This document shows positions 34,339-43,121 of a stretch of DNA of 64,000 nucleotides, one piece after another (position 1 is the stretch's first letter; every line of letters starts with the position of its first letter). Origin of the DNA: Nitrobacter sp051535235. Its GTDB lineage: Bacteria > Pseudomonadota > Alphaproteobacteria > Rhizobiales > Xanthobacteraceae. The stretch is from NCBI RefSeq assembly GCF_051535235.1, contig NZ_JBPPLZ010000002.1, forward strand, positions 401,804-465,803, in the 5' to 3' direction. The notes under the pieces were generated by a model. That model did no database searches, had not been told where the DNA came from, and saw only the letters and a list, made by a program, of their open reading frames with translations. The position numbers were made by a program, and so were the translations under genes.

Positions 34339-34539
34339 ATGGATGACCCTGCACAGCAACACGATCCCGAGCCCGGCGGGGGAAGCCGCCGCGGCGCGGT
34401 AGTGGGATTGGTCATTGTCGTCGTGCTGTTGGCGGTCGGGCTCTGGCTCGCGCGCGAACTCAAGTCTGCGAGTCAAATCCAGGACTGCGTGATGTCGGGC
34501 CGATCCAACTGCGAGCCGATCGACACGCCTTCGCGATAA
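34339..34539 (+). CDS. Small single-span membrane protein
   Basis: A 66-residue protein. A polar Pro/Gly N-terminus (MDDPAQQHDPEPGGGSRRG) is followed by one membrane helix (about residues 20-39) and a short tail with two cysteines (QDCVMSGRSNCEPI). AAGGAG lies 7 nt before the ATG, which supports real translation. It is a conserved-looking hypothetical; the Cys pair outside the helix could form a disulfide. It follows serA by 76 bp and is convergent with the S10 peptidase gene. Confidence 0.68.
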   Translation: MDDPAQQHDPEPGGGSRRGAVVGLVIVVVLLAVGLWLARELKSASQIQDCVMSGRSNCEPIDTPSR

Positions 34540-34555
34540 CGCGGTTGCAGGCGTA

Positions 34556-36121
34556 TCACTTCATCAACGCGCGAACCTCGTCGCGCAGCGCCTGACGTGA
34601 GCCGTCGTGCGAATAGAACATGTGGCCGCCTTGATAGACCACGAGTTTGACGCGGTCGCGTGAGCCGAAGGTCGGCAGTTGATCGAGGCGTATCTGGGAC
34701 GCGAAATACGGCGTCGCCAGGTCGAATAGTCCGTGCGCGATCAGGATCTTGAATTGCGGGTTTGTCGCCAGCAACTCGCGGATGTCGGATACTGACTCCA
34801 CGGCAGTCCGATGCTTGCCGAAATCCCATTCGCGGTTGACGGTGCGGCTGAGCAGTTCGTAGGAGCCGTCCGGCCGCCAGTTCAGCTTGTGCGCATAAAG
34901 CTCGAAAGCCGCCGATGTCAGCGCGGCCAGCAACGGCTCCTCCGAGGGATCGTTGAAGTCGCTGTTGGTCGAGTCCGGATAGGGATCGAAGCCAAGAACC
35001 GATCCGTCGTAGCGTCCGGTCACCTTGCCGTTGCGGCGATCGAAGGCGCGACGGAATTCGTTGATATCGAATCGCCCGGCGAGGCGGCGGCTTTCCGCCT
35101 GATCGATTCCGGTCAATGACGCGAAGCGGTCGGCAAGCCGTCGCGTCGCCTCCGCATCGGCCTGCCCCTTGACGAGGTCGCTGAGAAACTCGCCCCTCGC
35201 ATAGGCTTCGACGTCGCCCATGTCGGCGCGGGTCAAGGTTCCGCGCTTCTTGTTGTCCCGTGCGACCGCCGCCATGCTCGGAAGACTCGCCACGAACCGG
35301 GACAGTCCGGTGCCAAGCACGTCGCCGAAGTCGAGCGCTGGCGAGATCAGCACCAGCCCGTTGATGGCGACGCCTTGCCGCGTCTGCAGGTTGCGGACGA
35401 TCTTCGGCCCGCGAATGCCGCCATAGCTTTCGCCGGTGATGAATTTCGGCGATTGCATCCGATCGGCTTTTTCCAGCCAGCGCCGGATCACCAGTGCGAT
35501 CGAGGCCACATCGCCCTCGACCGTCAGGAAGCGTTTCCGCGCCTCGTCGCCGCTCGCGACCATGCGGCTGTAGCCGGTGCCGAGCGGGTCGATGAAGACG
35601 AGGTCGGTGAAGTCGAGCCAGGTTTCTGCGTTCGGTTCGAGCGCAAGCGGCGCGGCGGAGCCGGTGATCGCGCGGTCCATCGCGATGCGCCAGGGGCCGT
35701 TGCTGCCGAACTGCAGCCACGCCGAGGACGCGCCGGGGCCGCCGTTGAATACGAAGGTCACTGGCCGGCTGCGAGGATCGGCGCCGTCGAGCTGATAGGC
35801 GGTGGTGGCGATGTCCGCCTGCGGTTCGCCCTTGTCGTCGAAAATGCGTATCGCGCCGGCGGTTGCGGTGAAGGCCAGCGTGCGGCCAGGCAGCGCAAGT
35901 TTGTGCCTGGTGGTGGAGGACGGCGGCAAACGATGATCGTTCGCGGTAGCAGCGGGTCCGTTGTGTGCGTTGCCGCTGTCGGCCTTCGAGGCGGGCGGCT
36001 TCGCCTCCGCCTGATGCGGCATCGTAACGGGCGCCACATCGTCGGCGCGGGCGGCGGAGGCAAGCAGCAACGCCAGCAGCATCGCCGCGGCGCAGGCATG
36101 ACGGAACATCCGACCGGGCAT
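34556..36121 (-). CDS. S10-family serine carboxypeptidase-like exported peptidase
   Basis: The product has 521 residues. A signal peptide (to about ARAD, residue 27) is followed by an alpha/beta-hydrolase peptidase domain of family S10. The oxyanion-hole block VTFVFNGGPGASSAWLQFG and the nucleophile Ser232 in ITGESYGGIRG are clear. The late catalytic Asp and His regions (LIAHGLFDLATPY; VYQGGHMFYSH) are also present. S10 enzymes cleave C-terminal residues at acidic pH. A periplasmic location is predicted. The gene stands alone and is divergent from purA. Confidence 0.88.
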   Translation of the reverse strand: MPGRMFRHACAAAMLLALLLASAARADDVAPVTMPHQAEAKPPASKADSGNAHNGPAATANDHRLPPSSTTRHKLALPGRTLAFTATAGAIRIFDDKGEPQADIATTAYQLDGADPRSRPVTFVFNGGPGASSAWLQFGSNGPWRIAMDRAITGSAAPLALEPNAETWLDFTDLVFIDPLGTGYSRMVASGDEARKRFLTVEGDVASIALVIRRWLEKADRMQSPKFITGESYGGIRGPKIVRNLQTRQGVAINGLVLISPALDFGDVLGTGLSRFVASLPSMAAVARDNKKRGTLTRADMGDVEAYARGEFLSDLVKGQADAEATRRLADRFASLTGIDQAESRRLAGRFDINEFRRAFDRRNGKVTGRYDGSVLGFDPYPDSTNSDFNDPSEEPLLAALTSAAFELYAHKLNWRPDGSYELLSRTVNREWDFGKHRTAVESVSDIRELLATNPQFKILIAHGLFDLATPYFASQIRLDQLPTFGSRDRVKLVVYQGGHMFYSHDGSRQALRDEVRALMK

Positions 36122-36526
36122 TTGCTGCTACTCCTCGTGCGTCCCGCCGTTTTGGGCGGCAACCTGAGACCAAGCCTTGCCTGAAACTATGGCAGGCGCT
36201 GGACCCGGTGGAAACGGCCGGGCTTCCGTTTGGATTTTCCGGCCGAATCAATGGTTTGGAGAGATCTGGGGGCCGTTCCGGCTTGCGTCGACCGCAGCCA
36301 TCCTTTATCCGGTGGAACGCCTCGCATGCTGGCGGTCCGTATTGCGTCTGTCGTGTTTCGGCTAGCGTGGTGGTCCGGAAGCTCGTTTTCGCCGGGAAGC
36401 GTTTCAAGCGAACTTCCGAACCGCACTGTACTACGATCATGAGTTGCCGGTGCCCTTCGAATCCGACGTTTGCCTCGGAGGGCGCGGTATGAACGCGTCT
36501 CACCTTTGCAAGGAATTTCCGCGAAA
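36122..36526. other. Intergenic region between S10 peptidase and purA
   Basis: This 405-bp gap lies between divergent genes. I see no convincing gene, RNA or repeat; short open frames here have no ribosome-binding site or protein-like composition. It must hold both promoters. Confidence 0.5.
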
Positions 36527-37819
36527 ATGACCAACGTTGTCGTCGTCGGTGCCCAATGGGGCGACGAGGGAAAGGGCAAGATCGTCGACTGGCTGTCGGA
36601 GCAGGCGGATATCGTCGTTCGCTTCCAGGGCGGCCACAATGCCGGTCATACGCTCGTCATCGACGGCAACACCTACAAGCTGGCGCTGCTGCCATCGGGC
36701 GTCGTGCGCTCGTCGAAGCTGTCGATCATCGGCAACGGCGTGGTGTTCGATCCTCGGGCCTTCGTTGACGAGGTCGGGAAGCTGAAAGGGCAGGGCGTCG
36801 ATGTCGGTCCCCACAATCTTCGCGTCGCCGAGAACGTCACGCTGATCCTGCCGCTGCACCGCGAACTGGACTCCTTGCGCGAAAACGCCAGCGCCGCGAC
36901 GGCGATCGGCACCACCCAGCGCGGCATCGGTCCAGCCTATGAGGACAAGGTCGGCCGTCGCGCCATTCGCCTGATGGACCTCGCCGACCCGCAGACGCTG
37001 CCGCACAAGATCGAGCGGCTGCTCACCCATCACAACGCGCTGCGCCGCGGCCACGGCATCGCGGAAGTGGATAGCGGGGCGCTGCTCAAGGATCTCGCCG
37101 CAATTGCGCCGCGGGTGCTGCCCTATGCTGACAGCGTGTGGAATCTGCTCGATCACAAGCGCCGCGAGGGCAAGCGTATCCTGTTCGAAGGCGCGCAAGG
37201 CGCGTTGCTGGACGTCGATCACGGTACCTACCCTTACGTCACGTCGTCCAATACCGTCGCGGCCCAGGCCGCCACCGGCACCGGAATGGGGCCCAGCGCG
37301 CTCGGCTACGTGCTCGGCATTTGCAAAGCCTACACCACACGCGTCGGCCAGGGGCCTTTCCCGACCGAACTCACCGACGAGATCGGGGAACTCATCGGTC
37401 AGCGCGGCAAGGAATTCGGCGTCAACACCGGGCGCAAGCGGCGCTGCGGGTGGTTCGATGCCATGCTGGTCCGGCAAACCGTCCGTACCAGTGGCATCCA
37501 TGGTCTGGCCCTGACCAAGCTCGACATCCTCGACGGCTTCGACACCATCAAGGTTTGCACCGGCTACAGGCTCGACGGCCAGGAGATCGACCATCTGCCG
37601 GCGGGCGAGGGGGCGCAGGCCCGGATCGAGCCGGTCTACGAGACGATCGAGGGCTGGAAGGAGCCGACCGCCAACGCCCGGTCCTGGGCCGATCTGCCGG
37701 CTCAGGCCATAAAATATGTTCGCCGGATCGAGGAACTGGTCGGTTGCCCCGTGGCTCTGCTGTCCACCAGCCCCGAACGCGAGGATACCATTCTGGTGCA
37801 GAACCCGTTCGAGGCTTGA
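36527..37819 (+). CDS. purA: Adenylosuccinate synthetase
   Basis: The product has 430 residues, the standard length. It joins IMP and aspartate with GTP hydrolysis to give adenylosuccinate for AMP synthesis. The N-terminal signature QWGDEGKGKIVD (P-loop around residues 12-18), FQGGHNAGHT, TTQRGIGPAYEDK, EGAQGALLDVDHGTYPYVT and the late GRKRRCGWFD are all intact. AAGGA lies 13 nt before the ATG, a little far. It is a single-gene unit; a dispersed repeat follows the stop. Confidence 0.96.
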   Translation: MTNVVVVGAQWGDEGKGKIVDWLSEQADIVVRFQGGHNAGHTLVIDGNTYKLALLPSGVVRSSKLSIIGNGVVFDPRAFVDEVGKLKGQGVDVGPHNLRVAENVTLILPLHRELDSLRENASAATAIGTTQRGIGPAYEDKVGRRAIRLMDLADPQTLPHKIERLLTHHNALRRGHGIAEVDSGALLKDLAAIAPRVLPYADSVWNLLDHKRREGKRILFEGAQGALLDVDHGTYPYVTSSNTVAAQAATGTGMGPSALGYVLGICKAYTTRVGQGPFPTELTDEIGELIGQRGKEFGVNTGRKRRCGWFDAMLVRQTVRTSGIHGLALTKLDILDGFDTIKVCTGYRLDGQEIDHLPAGEGAQARIEPVYETIEGWKEPTANARSWADLPAQAIKYVRRIEELVGCPVALLSTSPEREDTILVQNPFEA

Positions 37820-37852
37820 CAAGATGATGTTACGGGAATGCGTTCAAGGCTG

Positions 37853-37899
37853 GAGCGTGATTTCGAAATGGAAACCGGTTTTCGGATAAGATCGTGCTC
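37853..37899. repeat. Dispersed repeat with AAACCGGTTTTCGG core
   Basis: GAGCGTGAT at the left and ATCGTGCTC at the right form imperfect arms around TGGAAACCGGTTTTCGGATAA. This is the reverse of the GAGC-TGATC-TTATCCGAAAACCGG element common in Rhizobiales intergenic regions. It lies in the purA downstream gap. Confidence 0.55.
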
Positions 37900-37972
37900 A
37901 ACCAGAAGAATAGACTAGAGTCTGGTTCAACGCAGTCGAATCAGACTTTCATGGTCCCGGCATTGAAGAGAT

Positions 37973-39496
37973 ATGGCTGATTATTACCCGCTCATCGCGC
38001 GCGCCATCGCCGGTCTGGACGTCAGTGCGCCCGGCGAGCAAAGGCGTGCGCTCTATGAGCGGGCGCGGACGGCGCTGATCGCGCAACTCCGCAGCGTCGA
38101 ACCGCCATTGAGCGAATCCGAGATCACCCGCGAGCGGCTGTCGCTGGAGGAGGCCGTGCGCAAGGTCGAGTCCGAGGCCGCCCAGCGCGCCCGCGAAGCC
38201 TCGCGCGTGGCCGGTTCGCGAGCGGGCGATGCTTTCCGCGCCTCGACCCGTGCGGCGATGAAGTCGCAGGACCCGGCCGCGCCGCCGCATGTCCGCCCGC
38301 GCGCCAACGTAACCCCTCAACCGCGCAACCCGCGTGCAGATCAGCCTGCCGATCCGCCGTCGTGGCGGCCGCCCGCGCCGCCGGGTCCGACGCAGGATGC
38401 GCCGCCGCCGACCCGGGAGCGGCAGGGCCAGCCGCGCCGCAATCCGGAGTCCGATCGTTCGCCGCCTCCAGTGCCGGGTTTCCGCGATGTCACCGCGGAT
38501 GCCGACGATCTCGGCCGTGCCGCCGCCCAGGCCAACCGCTCGGCCCGCCGCACCTACGCCAACGTGCCCTCGCCATCACCCGAATTCGACCGGCTGGAGC
38601 CGAGCCTCGAGAATCGGGGTGGCTTCGAGGGATCATATCCTTACGATGAAGCGGCCGGCCCCACCGACGACCAGCCGCCGCCGCTGCCGCGTTCATGGCC
38701 GCAACCGGGCCGCGACAAGCCGAAGCGCTTGTTAGGCGACGGCTTTCCGTTCAAGAGCGCGATCGCCGTCGGCCTGGTCCTGATCCTTGCCGGCGCCGGC
38801 ATCGTATGGGGTCCGAAGGCGGTCTCGGCAATTCGCGGACTGTTCGGTTCGTCGACGGACCAGACTGCCGAGACACCAAAGCCGGTGACACCGGGACCAA
38901 AGCCGAAAATCACCGATCGGGTCGGCCAGCCGCCGTCGTCCGAGACGGTGGCGCCGGTGGCGCAGCGCGTCGTGCTGTATGACGAAGATCCGTCCGATCC
39001 GAAGGGCAAGCAATATGTCGGATCGGTGGTGTGGCGCACCGAAGAGGTAAAGGGCGCAACCGGCAAGACGCCGGAGATCGCCGTGCGCGCCGATATCGAC
39101 ATCCCCGAACGCAAGTTCAAGATGACGATGTCGTTCCGCCGCAATACCGATACCTCGCTGCCGGCGAGTCATACGGCGGAGCTGACATTCGTGCTGCCGC
39201 AGGATTTTGACGGCGGCGGCGTCGCCAACGTGCCCGGCATTCTGATGAAGTCCAACGAGCAGGCGCGCGGAACGCCGCTCGCGGGTCTCGCCGTCAAGGT
39301 CACCGACGGTTTCTTCCTGGTCGGACTGTCCAATGTCGAGGCCGACCGCGCGCGCAACCTTCAGCTCCTGAAGGAGCGTTCGTGGTTTGACGTGCCGCTG
39401 GTTTATGCCAATCAGCGCCGCGCCATCATCGCCATCGAGAAGGGGGCTCCGGGCGAGCGCGCCTTCAACGAGGCGTTCACCGCCTGGGGCGAATAA
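37973..39496 (+). CDS. Conserved hypothetical Pro-rich single-span membrane protein
   Basis: The product has 507 residues. An N-terminal helical region (about 1-90; YYPLIARAIAGLDVSAPGEQR) is followed by a long Pro/Arg-rich disordered stretch (about 95-250). One membrane helix follows (about 262-285; SAIAVGLVLILAGAGIVWG), then a second Pro/Thr linker and a C-terminal folded domain (about 330-507) with VVLYDEDPSDPKGKQYVGSV and QRRAIIAIEKGAPGERAF. The fold of the C-terminal domain is not recognised. The layout suggests a cytosolic N-terminus and a periplasmic domain. Function unknown. Confidence 0.78.
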   Translation: MADYYPLIARAIAGLDVSAPGEQRRALYERARTALIAQLRSVEPPLSESEITRERLSLEEAVRKVESEAAQRAREASRVAGSRAGDAFRASTRAAMKSQDPAAPPHVRPRANVTPQPRNPRADQPADPPSWRPPAPPGPTQDAPPPTRERQGQPRRNPESDRSPPPVPGFRDVTADADDLGRAAAQANRSARRTYANVPSPSPEFDRLEPSLENRGGFEGSYPYDEAAGPTDDQPPPLPRSWPQPGRDKPKRLLGDGFPFKSAIAVGLVLILAGAGIVWGPKAVSAIRGLFGSSTDQTAETPKPVTPGPKPKITDRVGQPPSSETVAPVAQRVVLYDEDPSDPKGKQYVGSVVWRTEEVKGATGKTPEIAVRADIDIPERKFKMTMSFRRNTDTSLPASHTAELTFVLPQDFDGGGVANVPGILMKSNEQARGTPLAGLAVKVTDGFFLVGLSNVEADRARNLQLLKERSWFDVPLVYANQRRAIIAIEKGAPGERAFNEAFTAWGE

Positions 39497-39588
39497 CCTT
39501 CAACGCGTAAGGCCGTCTTGCAAGCGCGGCTTCGCCCCGAAGTCCCTGGACGATAAGCCTCGCAGCCATGATGTCGGTTCGTGGAGAT

Positions 39589-39807
39589 TCAGGCGGGGCT
39601 GTCCTCGCCTGCACGCACGGCCACATTCATCAGATGATGCGCGTCGGTGATGCCGTCGGCGGCATTGCGCACCAGTGTCTCCGCCATTCTGGCTTTGGCT
39701 GCCGGCGTGCGATGCTCAGGTCCGATCTGCTCGACCGCCATGTCGAGCAATTCACGCAGATGCGCAACATATTCGGCGTCGAATTTCTGCGGCGGAATCT
39801 GGCTCAT
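39589..39807 (-). CDS. Small conserved hypothetical protein
   Basis: A 72-residue soluble, helical protein (MSQIPPQKFDAEYVAHLREL, then PAAKARMAETLVRNAADGIT) with no membrane segment or cysteines. A GGGAG run lies upstream of the ATG. No named domain is recognised. It stands alone between the Pro-rich membrane protein and the small secreted protein pair. Confidence 0.62.
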   Translation of the reverse strand: MSQIPPQKFDAEYVAHLRELLDMAVEQIGPEHRTPAAKARMAETLVRNAADGITDAHHLMNVAVRAGEDSPA

Positions 39808-39987
39808 GCGATGCGCTCCCTCATTCGCGAATGGAAATGGTGGCTTCGCAATAGGGCGGGTTTGAGTCCTGGAAAGGGAGATGTCGGGGCGGAAAAGTGA
39901 ACGATTGTCCTGATCGCTGCGAACGCGACTTTCGCCCGAATTTCATACTGCCGAGACCGCGAGTCGTAAGGTTTTGCAGCGACTGGG

Positions 39988-40018
39988 CAAAAGAAAACGG
40001 CGGGCTATCGGCCCGCCG
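39988..40018 (-). terminator. Intrinsic terminator for the small secreted protein pair
   Basis: Read on the minus strand, GGCGGGC (40017-40011) pairs with GCCCGCC (40005-39999) around a 5-nt loop, and GTTTTCTTTT follows. It lies 39 bp past the stop of the GCG_CRPN-like gene. Confidence 0.8.
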
Positions 40019-40056
40019 CCATGCGCACGTCATGCACAATGATTGGGTGAAAAACC

Positions 40057-40305
40057 TCAGCGCCCGTTGCCGCGACAACGGCCGCCAGGACCGATGTGGT
40101 AGCCACGCGGACAGGCATGGGCGGCCGGGTGAGCCCAATTGCGGCGGCAGCCTCCATAGGGACCGCGGTGCCATCCGCCGCCGCATCCGCCGGCGACTTC
40201 GATGATATCAGCATTCGGCGCGGACGCAGCCGGGCCGAGCGGCATGGCGCTGGCGGACCCGATGAACAGGCTTGCGAGAAACGCAGCGGCAACGAGTGTC
40301 TTCAT
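40057..40305 (-). CDS. GCG_CRPN-type small secreted protein
   Basis: The product has 82 residues. A signal peptide (MKTLVAAAFLASLFIGSASA) leads to MPLGPAASAPNADIIEVAGG and a Cys/Gly/His/Arg-rich end (GCGGGWHRGPYGGCRRN, then ACPRGYHIGPGGRCRGN). This fits the GCG_CRPN small exported proteins common in Bradyrhizobium-group genomes; their function is unknown, and the cysteines could form disulfides or bind metal. It lies 26 bp after the 80-residue secreted protein and shares its terminator. Confidence 0.8.
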   Translation of the reverse strand: MKTLVAAAFLASLFIGSASAMPLGPAASAPNADIIEVAGGCGGGWHRGPYGGCRRNWAHPAAHACPRGYHIGPGGRCRGNGR

Positions 40306-40331
40306 CTGTTGTCTCCTGGTTGATGAACGGG

Positions 40332-40574
40332 TTAGCGGCCGCCGGCGAAGGCGATGCCTGCCTGCACTTCGCCGATGGCCTGATCGATCAGCGCGAGCGC
40401 GCGTTCGCGATGGCCGCCTTTATTCGGCGTCGCGGAGGCCAGTTCGGCGCGCGCGGAGCGCAGCATGCCAATGGTCGCGGTCATGTGCGGTTGGGCGGCG
40501 AAGGCGTAGCCGATGCCCACGCTCGTGGCGATGACCACGCCGGCCAGGGCCGCGCGCGGGAAGAACACTTTCAT
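40332..40574 (-). CDS. Small secreted helical protein (QPHM / NKGGHRERA type)
   Basis: The product has 80 residues. The signal peptide (MKVFFPRAALAGVVIATSVG, to about AFAA) precedes a short helical domain QPHMTATIGMLRSARAELAS and NKGGHRERALALIDQAIGEV. Similar exported proteins of about 80 residues occur in Bradyrhizobium; function unknown. GAGGAG lies about 10 nt before the ATG at 40574. It is the first gene of a two-gene unit with the GCG_CRPN protein. Confidence 0.72.
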   Translation of the reverse strand: MKVFFPRAALAGVVIATSVGIGYAFAAQPHMTATIGMLRSARAELASATPNKGGHRERALALIDQAIGEVQAGIAFAGGR

Positions 40575-40883
40575 GCTGGGGGTCTCCTCGTCACGGTAAT
40601 CGGTGGCCGATGGGTCTTTTGCGCTGCCGCATCGTTGCCGGCATTGCCGTCGAATCACCCCCACCGCGGTTATCGATAGGACGGTAGTCCGTCCGCTGTC
40701 TTGGACCGGAGGGCGCTCGATTTGGACTGGGAGGCGCAGTTATCGCCCGCCTTGTTTTCAGCCAGCGTTCATATTGCCGCAGGCAACCTGTCGCCGGCCT
40801 TGCGGCGCGTGGTTGTCCGGATGTAGCCGGACTGTCGTTTGGAGTTTGTCCTCACCCTCAGCGATTCGGATTTTTGGCGCGCC
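40575..40883. other. Intergenic region upstream of the AraC regulator
   Basis: This 309-bp divergent control region has no convincing gene. A TTG at 40839 is in frame with the AraC gene and could extend it by 15 residues. Confidence 0.4.
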
Positions 40884-41843
40884 ATGTCCGTCATCAAGAA
40901 GGCCCTCTCGACCGATATGCTGCCCGAGGGTCTTGACGACCGGCAGCGTTATCTGTCGTTCGCTGAACTGTTCGAGCACTTCTCCAATACTGGCGAACTC
41001 GATCCTGCCGAGGATGTGCCGTTTCGCGCGGCGATGAATTCCATCACCATCGGCACGACTTTGCTGGGCCGCTGTGAAGGCACGTTCCGGACGGTCCGCC
41101 GCAGCAAGCGGCTGGTCCGCATCACCAACGACGACCGTTATTGCCTCGCGCGCCATGCCGGCTTCACCACGGCGCAATTGGTGCATCGGGGCCGCGAATT
41201 TTCATTGCGGCCGGGCAGCCTCGTGCTGCTGCGGCTCGACGAGCCCTTCCACACTGCAGATGGTGCCGACCACAAGAAATTCACCAACGTCCATCTGCCG
41301 GCCGGGCTGCGCGCCAGAATCCGTGGCCTCGACGATCTCGTCGGCCGCGAACTGGCGCCAGGCGGAGCGCTGTCGCTCGCCATGGATTACAGCGATCTGC
41401 TGCTGGAACATCCCGGCGCGGTCGATGAGGCCGGCATGACGATCGCGAACCATCTGGTTGATCTCGTGACGCTGGGTCTCAGCGCGCGGAATGACGCACA
41501 GGATGCGGCGCGGCGCGGCGGGCTGCGCGCGATACGGTTGCGGGCAGTGACGATGATACTGGAAAAGCGGTTCGCGGAGCCTGGCTTCTCGGCGCGCAGG
41601 CTCGCGGCTGCGGCCGGCCTGTCGGAGCGTTATGTCAACGAACTGCTGTACGAAGACGGCGCCAGCTTCAGCGTGCGGCTCAACGAACTGCGGCTGCGCA
41701 AGGCGGCCGATCTCCTCCTACGTGGCGATCGGCGCATTAGCGATATCGCCTTCGATTGCGGCTTCAACGATCTGTCCTACTTCAATCGCTGCTTTCGCCG
41801 CCGCTTCGGCCTCACGCCGAGCGCCGCGCGCGGACCTTCGTGA
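40884..41843 (+). CDS. AraC-family transcriptional regulator
   Basis: The product has 319 residues from ATG 40884; TTG 40839 would add 15. The N-terminal part resembles the AraC_binding_2 (AraC-like ligand) domain (NSITIGTTLLGRCEGTFRTV, then GSLVLLRLDEPFH). The C-terminal HTH_18 domain (about 215-315) has two helix-turn-helix units, FSARRLAAAAGLSERYVNEL and RRISDIAFDCGFNDLSYFNR, ending in RRFGLTPSAAR. Ligand and targets are unknown. Its stop overlaps the start of the DUF4112 gene as TGATG, so the two may be coupled. Confidence 0.88.
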   Translation: MSVIKKALSTDMLPEGLDDRQRYLSFAELFEHFSNTGELDPAEDVPFRAAMNSITIGTTLLGRCEGTFRTVRRSKRLVRITNDDRYCLARHAGFTTAQLVHRGREFSLRPGSLVLLRLDEPFHTADGADHKKFTNVHLPAGLRARIRGLDDLVGRELAPGGALSLAMDYSDLLLEHPGAVDEAGMTIANHLVDLVTLGLSARNDAQDAARRGGLRAIRLRAVTMILEKRFAEPGFSARRLAAAAGLSERYVNELLYEDGASFSVRLNELRLRKAADLLLRGDRRISDIAFDCGFNDLSYFNRCFRRRFGLTPSAARGPS

Positions 41844-42478
41844 TGGAACTGATCAGCGACGGCGTGCCGCAGCTTGCGAAAGTGGTCGAACGAGCCCATG
41901 TGAACGCCATGAAAGCGAACGCCACGAACTCCATGCCGAACGACGATCCGTTTTTTTCGGGCAGCCGCTCCCGTCGATCTTCGGCGCGTGCGAAGATTAT
42001 CGATCAGGAGGGGCGAGAGATCCATCAGGGTCCGTTCGGATCGGATGGTTCTGACTTTGACGCGAGTGCATTCCGGAGCTTTCAGCACGGTCCGTTCGTG
42101 TCCGGCTTTGATTTCAGCGCAGCACTCCGGCCGCTCACCCGCGAGCAGCGACTGGCGCGACTGGACGCGATCGCGAAACTGCTCGACGTGGCCTTTATTG
42201 TGCCGGGAACGAACATCCGGTACGGCATCGACGGTCTGATCGGATTGGTTCCGATCGTCGGCGATATCGTCACCACCGCGATCTCGCTGTGGCTCGTGCG
42301 CGAAGCACGCGCGCTGGGCGCGCCCTGGTACATCACGGCGCGGATGCTCGGCAATGTCGCCGTTGACGGCGTGGTCGGCCTGGTGCCGGTGGCGGGCGAT
42401 GCCTTCGACGTGATGTTTCGCGCCAACATGCGCAACGTGCGGATGCTCAAACGCTGGCTTGACCGGCAGCCGCGTTAG
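41843..42478 (+). CDS. DUF4112 domain membrane protein
   Basis: The product has 211 residues if translation starts at ATG 41843, which overlaps the preceding stop; ATG 41909 or 41933 are alternatives closer to the usual DUF4112 length. DUF4112 is clear from LARLDAIAKLLDVAFIVPG, IRYGIDGLIGLVPIVGDIVT and GLVPVAGDAFDVMFRANMRN, giving two hydrophobic helices and a conserved GDxFD loop. An unrelated polar leader precedes it. Function of the family is unknown; inner membrane predicted. Confidence 0.82.
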   Translation: MELISDGVPQLAKVVERAHVNAMKANATNSMPNDDPFFSGSRSRRSSARAKIIDQEGREIHQGPFGSDGSDFDASAFRSFQHGPFVSGFDFSAALRPLTREQRLARLDAIAKLLDVAFIVPGTNIRYGIDGLIGLVPIVGDIVTTAISLWLVREARALGAPWYITARMLGNVAVDGVVGLVPVAGDAFDVMFRANMRNVRMLKRWLDRQPR

Positions 42479-42520
42479 AACACCAACCGACGCTGTTGAA
42501 TTTTTCGAGACGCGAAGTTG

Positions 42521-42808
42521 TCAGGCGGCGTCTTTCGACGCGCCCGCCTCGGCGGAAGCCGTCGGGGATTTGCGGCGGGGCAGCGGAAAATCGCGGCTCT
42601 CATAGAGCGAGCGGATGCCGTTCTGGTCGAAGCGGGCTTCGTCGACCTGAAGATACGCGCCGTTCAGCGAGTCAACCGGTAGTTCCTCGATCGCGAAACG
42701 CACCGCGTCGGCCGCGGTATCGAAGCGGCGATAAGCGAAGCCGGCCCGCTTTTTCTTGCGGATCGCAGCTGGGAACAGTTCGGCGGATTTCTTGAAGCTG
42801 AATGCCAT
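42521..42808 (-). CDS. Small conserved hypothetical protein
   Basis: A 95-residue soluble protein with a basic start (MAFSFKKSAELFPAAIRKKK), a helix (FDTAADAVRFAIEELPVDSL) and YLQVDEARFDQNGIRSLYES, ending in a basic, Ser/Ala-rich tail. AGAGG lies upstream of the ATG at 42808. No named domain recognised. It converges on the DUF4112 gene with 42 bp between stops. Confidence 0.65.
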   Translation of the reverse strand: MAFSFKKSAELFPAAIRKKKRAGFAYRRFDTAADAVRFAIEELPVDSLNGAYLQVDEARFDQNGIRSLYESRDFPLPRRKSPTASAEAGASKDAA

Positions 42809-43121
42809 GGCGGAACCTCTACGGATAGCGCTTTTGGAGAACGAACCTGCTGAAAGCGCAGCCCATCGGCAATCGCTTGGCATGCAGCATGTTCGTGATG
42901 CCTCGTTTATATAGGGTAGGAGGCGGAAATTGCGACCTTCCGGAGCCGGAATCGTGAAATTCAGCGCGACGATCGAAATTCCATAAATAAGTTATTGATA
43001 TCAATGCCATGGCTTGGTCTGGCAGACGTTCCAGCGCATTCCGCCATGGGGGAAGCGGAGCCTATCCCGCGAAACCCGAATCCGATCACGGGAAAAGGTC
43101 GGATTCGGAGAACGCGCGCCG
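42809..43121. other. Intergenic region with a 10-bp inverted repeat
   Basis: This 313-bp gap has no convincing gene. Near its right end CCGAATCCGA (43076-43085) and TCGGATTCGG (43099-43108) form a perfect 10-bp stem with a 13-nt loop, placed just past the msrB stop on the minus strand. It may end the msrAB transcript, although no T run follows. Confidence 0.5.

Noticed and set aside
34473..36503. 676-residue frame over the S10 peptidase region
   Set aside because: Different frame from the peptidase, which has a signal peptide and the GESYGG elbow; this frame is Arg-rich noise.
36500..37822. 440-residue minus-strand open frame over purA
   Set aside because: Antisense shadow of a complete, conserved purA.
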